From: Myxococcus stipitatus DSM 14675
Lineage (GTDB): Bacteria; Myxococcota; Myxococcia; Myxococcales; Myxococcaceae
Reading direction: 5' to 3'
Length of the DNA stretch: 64,000 nucleotides
Assembly: GCF_000331735.1 (NCBI RefSeq)
Contig: NC_020126.1
Location: 10,249,501 to 10,313,500 of the forward strand
Shown here one piece after another: positions 60,369 to 64,000 of the stretch (position 1 is the first letter of the stretch; each line of letters starts with the position of its first letter). The notes beneath the pieces were generated by a model, which was not told the DNA's origin, did not search any database, and saw only the letters and a list, made by a program, of their open reading frames with translations. Both the position numbers and the translations under genes were made by a program.

Positions 60369-61592
60369 ATGATGACGGCCCATCCGCTGGCGTTGCGTCC
60401 GGGGATGAAGGTCGGCCCCTGGCGGGTCATGGCGCGCCTGGGCCAAGGGGCCTTCGGCGCCGTGTTCCAGGTGGAGAACGGCGGCCGGCTGCACGCGCTC
60501 AAGTTCGCGCTGCGCGGGCCGAGCAGTGATGACCTGGACCGGACGGATGCGCGCGCCGTCCGGGAGCTCGCGTGTCTGCTCCACGCGGTGCATCCCCACG
60601 TCGTCCGGGTCTGGGCCCACGGGCGCTGGCCCGACGCCCGCACCGGCTATCACTACGTCGTCCTCGACTACGTGGAGGGCGACACGCTCTCCAACTGGGT
60701 GAAGCGCGAAGCCCCGTCCGCGCGCCGCGTGGCGCGGATGTTCTCCCAGCTGGCCTGGACGCTGGGGGAGCTGCACACGCGCAACGTCTTCCACCGCGAC
60801 CTCAAGCCCACCAACATCCTCGTGCGCGCCGCCGACGACTCCCCCATCCTGGTGGACTTCGGCAGCGCCAACCACGCCGAGTCCCAGCCGCTCACCGAGG
60901 GGCCCCTCCCCCCGGGCACGCCCCAGTACCGCAGCCCCGAGGCCCTCCGCTTCCATCGCGAGAACCACTCCACGCGGGACGCGCACTACGTCTTCCGCGC
61001 CACGGATGACCTCTACGCCCTGGGCGTCACGCTGTACGAGGTGCTCACGGGGACCTCCGCCTTCTCGCGCTCGCTGCCGCGCGAGGTCCTGGCCGAGTAC
61101 ATCGAGACGCGCATGCCCACGCCCGCCTCCACGATGAACGAGCGCGTGCCGCTCGCGCTGGACGTCATCTCGCAGCAGCTGCTCCGCAAGCGCCCGGAGG
61201 AGCGCTACCAGGACGGAGGCGCGCTGCACGCCGCGCTCGAGGCCGCGCTCGACTCCGCGACGCTCGACTGGGACAGGCCCCTCTTCACGCGCTCCCTCGA
61301 AGAGGACTCCTCCGAGGAGACGCCCACGCCCACCAGCGAGACCGTCCTCCTCGCGCCCTGGCCCGTGCCCCTCCCCCGGCCGTCCTCGCGAAGGTCCTCG
61401 CCCACCGGAGGACGGGCGGGCCCGGACGAGGCGCCCTCCGCGTCCTTCCCCCGAGCCCCGCTGCGTGAGGCCATCGCGCGGCCTCGGCCCGCGACACACC
61501 CGCGGCGCGGACTCGCGCGGAGGCTCACGTGGGTGGGAGTCGGGGTGGGGGTGTTGGTGCTGCTCGGCTGGGTGTTCTCGCTGCTGCGCTGA
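60369..61592 (+). CDS. Tail-anchored Ser/Thr protein kinase
   Basis: 407 residues from the first of two adjacent ATGs, with GGGAGG seven bases upstream. Kinase motifs: GQGAFG (25-30), Lys45, FHRDLKPTN (Asp144), DFGSANH (163-165), GTPQYRSPEAL and a DDLYALGVTLYEVLTG region. A ~100-residue Ser/Pro/Arg-rich linker follows, and the protein ends in one membrane segment (LTWVGVGVGVLVLLGWVFSLL), so the kinase is cytosolic and tail-anchored. There is no extracellular sensor. It is preceded by about 300 bp of non-coding sequence and converges with the XRE regulator. Confidence 0.9.
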   Translation: MMTAHPLALRPGMKVGPWRVMARLGQGAFGAVFQVENGGRLHALKFALRGPSSDDLDRTDARAVRELACLLHAVHPHVVRVWAHGRWPDARTGYHYVVLDYVEGDTLSNWVKREAPSARRVARMFSQLAWTLGELHTRNVFHRDLKPTNILVRAADDSPILVDFGSANHAESQPLTEGPLPPGTPQYRSPEALRFHRENHSTRDAHYVFRATDDLYALGVTLYEVLTGTSAFSRSLPREVLAEYIETRMPTPASTMNERVPLALDVISQQLLRKRPEERYQDGGALHAALEAALDSATLDWDRPLFTRSLEEDSSEETPTPTSETVLLAPWPVPLPRPSSRRSSPTGGRAGPDEAPSASFPRAPLREAIARPRPATHPRRGLARRLTWVGVGVGVLVLLGWVFSLLR

Positions 61593-61604
61593 GCTCACCG
61601 CGAG

Positions 61605-61637
61605 CGGGCCCGCACGCGAGGAAGCGCGCCGGGCCCG
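61605..61637. terminator. Hairpin between convergent genes
   Basis: Two copies of the self-complementary CGGGCCCG (61605-61612, 61630-61637) can pair with each other, between the kinase stop and the XRE gene end. Confidence 0.4.
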
Positions 61638-61641
61638 TGGC

Positions 61642-62022
61642 CTACTTCTTCTTCTGCTGCATCGCCGACGCCACCAGATTCATCAGCTTGAGCTGCACGG
61701 CGGACAGCTTCTTCAGGTTGCGCAGCAACCGCCGCATCTCCGGCGTGTCGTCCTCGCGCACCTTCCCGCTCGACTTCTCCTTCCCGGGCGGAGGCGCCGC
61801 CAGCTCATCCCCCAACCCCAGCAACTGGTGCGGCGGCACATTCAGCACCACGCACAGCCGGCGCAGGTTCTGCACACTGGGCAGCATGTGGCCTCGCTCC
61901 AGGCGGCCGTACACCTCCGACGCCATGCCAATCCGCTCCGCCACATCGGCCTGCGTCAGGCCCAACCGCACCCGGGCAGCCCGCGCCGCCGCTCCCAGCA
62001 TGCTCGCCAGTTCTGTGTCCAT
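61642..62022 (-). CDS. XRE-family transcriptional regulator
   Basis: 126 residues from the ATG at 62022; longer frames upstream begin in non-coding-looking sequence. Residues ~7-65 are a Cro/C1-type helix-turn-helix (LTQADVAERIGMASEVYGRLERGHMLPSVQNLRRLCVVLNV). The rest is a basic helical tail (PEMRRLLRNLKKLSAVQLKLMNLVASAM). It probably represses itself or a neighbour. A perfect inverted repeat lies 67-98 bp upstream. The inducing signal is unknown. Confidence 0.87.
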   Translation of the reverse strand: MDTELASMLGAAARAARVRLGLTQADVAERIGMASEVYGRLERGHMLPSVQNLRRLCVVLNVPPHQLLGLGDELAAPPPGKEKSSGKVREDDTPEMRRLLRNLKKLSAVQLKLMNLVASAMQQKKK

Positions 62023-62088
62023 GCGTGTGTCAGTCGTCCACGAAAGGAGGGGCCCCGCACCCGGTGCCTCGGGGGTCCCTAGATAACC

Positions 62089-62120
62089 CTGAAGGTCGGG
62101 TACTTTCACCATACCTTCAG
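62089..62120 (-). promoter_or_regulatory. Inverted repeat upstream of the XRE gene
   Basis: CTGAAGGT-N16-ACCTTCAG is a perfect 8-bp inverted repeat with half-sites 24 bp apart (about two helical turns), in an AT-richer promoter patch followed by a T6 run. The arrangement fits an autoregulatory operator for the XRE protein. A weak terminator is the alternative, because of the Ts on the plus strand. Confidence 0.5.
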
Positions 62121-62194
62121 CGTTTTTTCAAACGAGCCCGACGCCTCGCGTCGGGGCCTCGCGCCCCTCTCGTGGCCGCCTCTTCACGCCCGCA

Positions 62195-62722
62195 TCACGC
62201 CGACGACGACGCGCTCTCCGCCGCATCCATCAACGCGCGCCGCCGCTCCGCCATGGTGAACAGCATCGCCAGCGGCAACCCGAGGAAGACGGCGTGCAAC
62301 ACGATTTGCGGAAACTGCGGCACGTCGAGGAACCACGGGTAGTACCCCCGCGCGATGAACTGGAAGTCCACCAGCCACACCGCGATGCCGAACAGCATCC
62401 CCACCGCGGCCTGGAACTCCCAACGTCCACGGCCATCCGGCGGCAGCAGCGCATCCAGGAACGAATAGAACACGCCCATGACGGCGGCGACGGCCAGGTG
62501 CACGCCCACGCCCGCCAGCACCACGCGCCCCCACGGGAAGCCGTCGGTGAACACCCGAGGCCCCAGCAACACCGCCGCGGACATGCGCACCGGCCGCCAC
62601 GGACTGTCGCCCGACGCCAGCGCCACCACCATCTCCGCCAGCCCCAGCACCACGCCCGCGACCATGCCGAACAACACCCCGTTCGTGGCAGACCAAGGGG
62701 TGTACCTGCGCCGTGCCGTCAT
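62195..62722 (-). CDS. Hypothetical membrane protein
   Basis: 175 residues from the ATG at 62722 with GGAG upstream. Four or five hydrophobic segments (GVLFGMVAGVVLGLAEMVVAL, VVLAGVGVHLAVAAVMGVFYSFL, FQAAVGMLFGIAVWLVDFQFI, IVLHAVFLGLPLAMLFTM) suggest an integral inner-membrane protein. No charged pore or catalytic residues stand out. No family was recognised. Confidence 0.7.
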   Translation of the reverse strand: MTARRRYTPWSATNGVLFGMVAGVVLGLAEMVVALASGDSPWRPVRMSAAVLLGPRVFTDGFPWGRVVLAGVGVHLAVAAVMGVFYSFLDALLPPDGRGRWEFQAAVGMLFGIAVWLVDFQFIARGYYPWFLDVPQFPQIVLHAVFLGLPLAMLFTMAERRRALMDAAESASSSA

Positions 62723-63050
62723 GGCTTCTCCTTGTCCGGGGCCGCGCCGCCTCCCTCGCGTCAACGTGGGCACGCCCACTCCGAGCGGGCAGCCAGGACA
62801 CGGCGGTGGCTCAGGGCACCGCCTCCTCACTTGATGCGGGGACGGGCACCCGGAGTCCTCTCGCCCACGCCCCCTTCACCCGGCCAGCGAAGCCTTTGGG
62901 CGCCTGTCGTTTCTTCTGGGCGAGGGGGATGGGTTTGTAACTCCTTCAGCCACGAGCCCCTGCCTGCCAGCCCGCCCTCCACAGCGAAGCGACCTTGGGC
63001 ACGGCATTGGCAAGGGAATCAGCGCAGGCAGCACCCATCGGCACCGGCAC
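62723..63050. other. Intergenic region, no gene seen
   Basis: About 330 bp upstream of the RelE-like gene. It carries a promoter-sized AT-richer patch near 62930-62945. Frames here look like shadows. No RNA gene recognised. Confidence 0.35.
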
Positions 63051-63332
63051 ATGACGCGACCCCTCCAGCGTCCTCAGGGACCTCATCGCATCCACTACTC
63101 GCCACAAGCCTGGCGAGAGGTGGGACGCATGAGCGCGGAGGACTTCGGCGCGCTCCAGGCCGCGCTGGAGCAGTTGGGAGGAGGCATGGCCTCCGGGACG
63201 TGGCCACCGGATGAGCACCCGGGCCTCCATGTCCTGCCTCGCCACGGGCTGGTGCTGGGCTACGCGTGGGATGAGCCCTCGCGCACGCTGACGCTGCTGT
63301 CGCTGGAGCGACAGAGAGTCGAGGCGACCTGA
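63051..63332 (+). CDS. RelE/ParE-fold-like small protein, orphan
   Basis: 93 residues. IHYSPQAWREVGRMSAEDFGALQAALEQLGGG followed by LPRHGLVLGYAWDEPSRTLTLLSLERQRV resembles the RelE/ParE toxin fold: an N-terminal helical hairpin, then antiparallel strands ending in an Arg-containing strand. No antitoxin-like small gene is adjacent; the neighbours are a large intergenic region and a response regulator on the other strand. A role in toxin-antitoxin biology is thus only inferred, and the match is not strong. Confidence 0.55.
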   Translation: MTRPLQRPQGPHRIHYSPQAWREVGRMSAEDFGALQAALEQLGGGMASGTWPPDEHPGLHVLPRHGLVLGYAWDEPSRTLTLLSLERQRVEAT

Positions 63333-63342
63333 AGCCCCCGCC

Positions 63343-63720
63343 TCACGCGGCGATGGGCATCATGCTCCGCACGGCTTCCAGCAGCTCCTCCACGGAGAAC
63401 GGCTTGCGCAGCAGGCCGTTGGCCCCGGGCGGCACGTCGGTGGTGACGGCCGTGAGCACCATCACCGGGACGTTGCGCAGCCGGGGGATGGCTTGTCGGC
63501 GGACGAGCAGCTCGTGCCCGTTCATCTCCGGCATCATCAAGTCCAGGAGGATGAGCCGCGGCACGTACCGCACATCGGAGAGCTCCTCCATCGCCTCTCG
63601 CCCGTTGGAGGCGACAGTGACGTCGTAGCCCTCACTCTCGAGGATTTCCGCGATGGCGGCCCGGATATCGTCTTCATCCTCCACCACGAGCACGGAGCCG
63701 TGCTTCCCAGCGCTGGCCAT
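63343..63720 (-). CDS. Single-domain response regulator
   Basis: 125 residues from the ATG at 63720. Receiver fold with VLVVEDEDDIRAAIAEIL (acidic pair), the phospho-acceptor Asp in LILLDLMMPEMNGHEL, switch Thr in VMVLTAV, and Lys in LRKPFSVEELLEAV. No output domain, so it should work by protein-protein contact. It converges tightly (10 bp) with the RelE-like gene. The cognate kinase is not in the window's neighbourhood. Confidence 0.88.
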   Translation of the reverse strand: MASAGKHGSVLVVEDEDDIRAAIAEILESEGYDVTVASNGREAMEELSDVRYVPRLILLDLMMPEMNGHELLVRRQAIPRLRNVPVMVLTAVTTDVPPGANGLLRKPFSVEELLEAVRSMMPIAA

Positions 63721-63938
63721 GGGGCACAGCATAGAGTCCCCCTCCCCCTCAGGGCGACTCGGCGACCGCCGCGACGCGGCGAAAGTGGACAGATACCCAC
63801 CCGGAGGCGCCACCCCCCAGGGTTCATCCGGGATGCCCGGCCGCCCGGCACGGGAACGTACATTGCCTCACGGGAACATCCGGCCCCAGGGGCCCCGGGC
63901 TTACCCCCACCCCCATCCACTCCCTAGTTTGAGTCGCC

Positions 63939-64000
63939 ATGTCCTGGACCGCGGGCAGCTCGACGACTCGAACGACAGGCGCCCCTGATGCCCCGGGGGC
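63939..64000 (+). CDS. Possible 5' end of a gene running off the window
   Basis: An ATG at 63939 opens a frame (MSWTAGSSTTRTTGAPDAPG) that reaches the window end without a stop. There is no clear ribosome site and the residues are low complexity, so this is a weak call. Confidence 0.3.
   Translation, partial: MSWTAGSSTTRTTGAPDAPG

Noticed and set aside
62089-62130. Rho-independent terminator on the plus strand (hairpin plus T6)
   Set aside because: No plus-strand gene ends just upstream, the loop is 16 nt, and the position is the XRE promoter region. Operator is the better reading, although not proven.

Overview
The window is very GC-rich DNA from a myxobacterium, most probably family Myxococcaceae (Myxococcus, Corallococcus or Pyxidicoccus). 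Three things point there: a Myxococcales-restricted TIGR02265 protein at 4.1-4.7 kb, an exopolysaccharide locus whose gene content and order match the epsZ...epsA cluster of Myxococcus xanthus, and many Ser/Thr kinases with an FHA-type sigma-54 activator. No tRNA, rRNA, CRISPR array, insertion sequence or prophage gene was recognised.

Layout. 0-7 kb is housekeeping and hypothetical genes: the 5' end of a tryptophan 2,3-dioxygenase gene, an AT-hook/zinc-motif protein, a hemerythrin, a proline dehydrogenase and several envelope proteins. 6.9-10.3 kb holds molybdenum-cofactor genes: mobA, diverging from moeA and a mobB-fdhD fusion. 10.7-33.7 kb is a Wzx/Wzy-type EPS locus: EpsZ starts the repeat unit on the lipid carrier, EpsU/H/E/D/A are glycosyltransferases, Wzx flips and Wzy polymerises, EpsV sets chain length, EpsY and EpsX form the outer-membrane exit, EpsC is an acyltransferase, EpsB a GH44-type hydrolase and EpsW a response regulator. 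Embedded among them are a hybrid histidine kinase, a SitA-like lipoprotein, a degenerate BY-kinase-like protein and a tiny membrane protein.

33.8-42.6 kb: a Ser/Thr kinase, two tandemly duplicated serine hydrolases that share an upstream palindrome, an ECF42-type sigma factor with its DGPF partner and a candidate self-recognised promoter, and a GlcD-like flavoprotein. 42.8-51.3 kb: a PfpI protein, a methyltransferase, a coiled-coil lipoprotein and an aegerolysin-like protein, then a signalling unit made of an FHA-domain sigma-54 activator, a well-matched -24/-12 promoter, a Cys-rich secreted protein and a large kinase with helical repeats. 51.5-64 kb: an ornithine cyclodeaminase homologue, a secreted toroid/Ig-like protein with a CxxCH heme motif, an ankyrin protein, a ClC channel, another kinase, an XRE regulator, a RelE-like orphan and a response regulator.

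Functions rest on motif reading alone. The eps names come from matching gene content and order from memory of the M. xanthus cluster and should be confirmed by similarity search. Most strand changes are separated by strong inverted repeats that look like bidirectional terminators.
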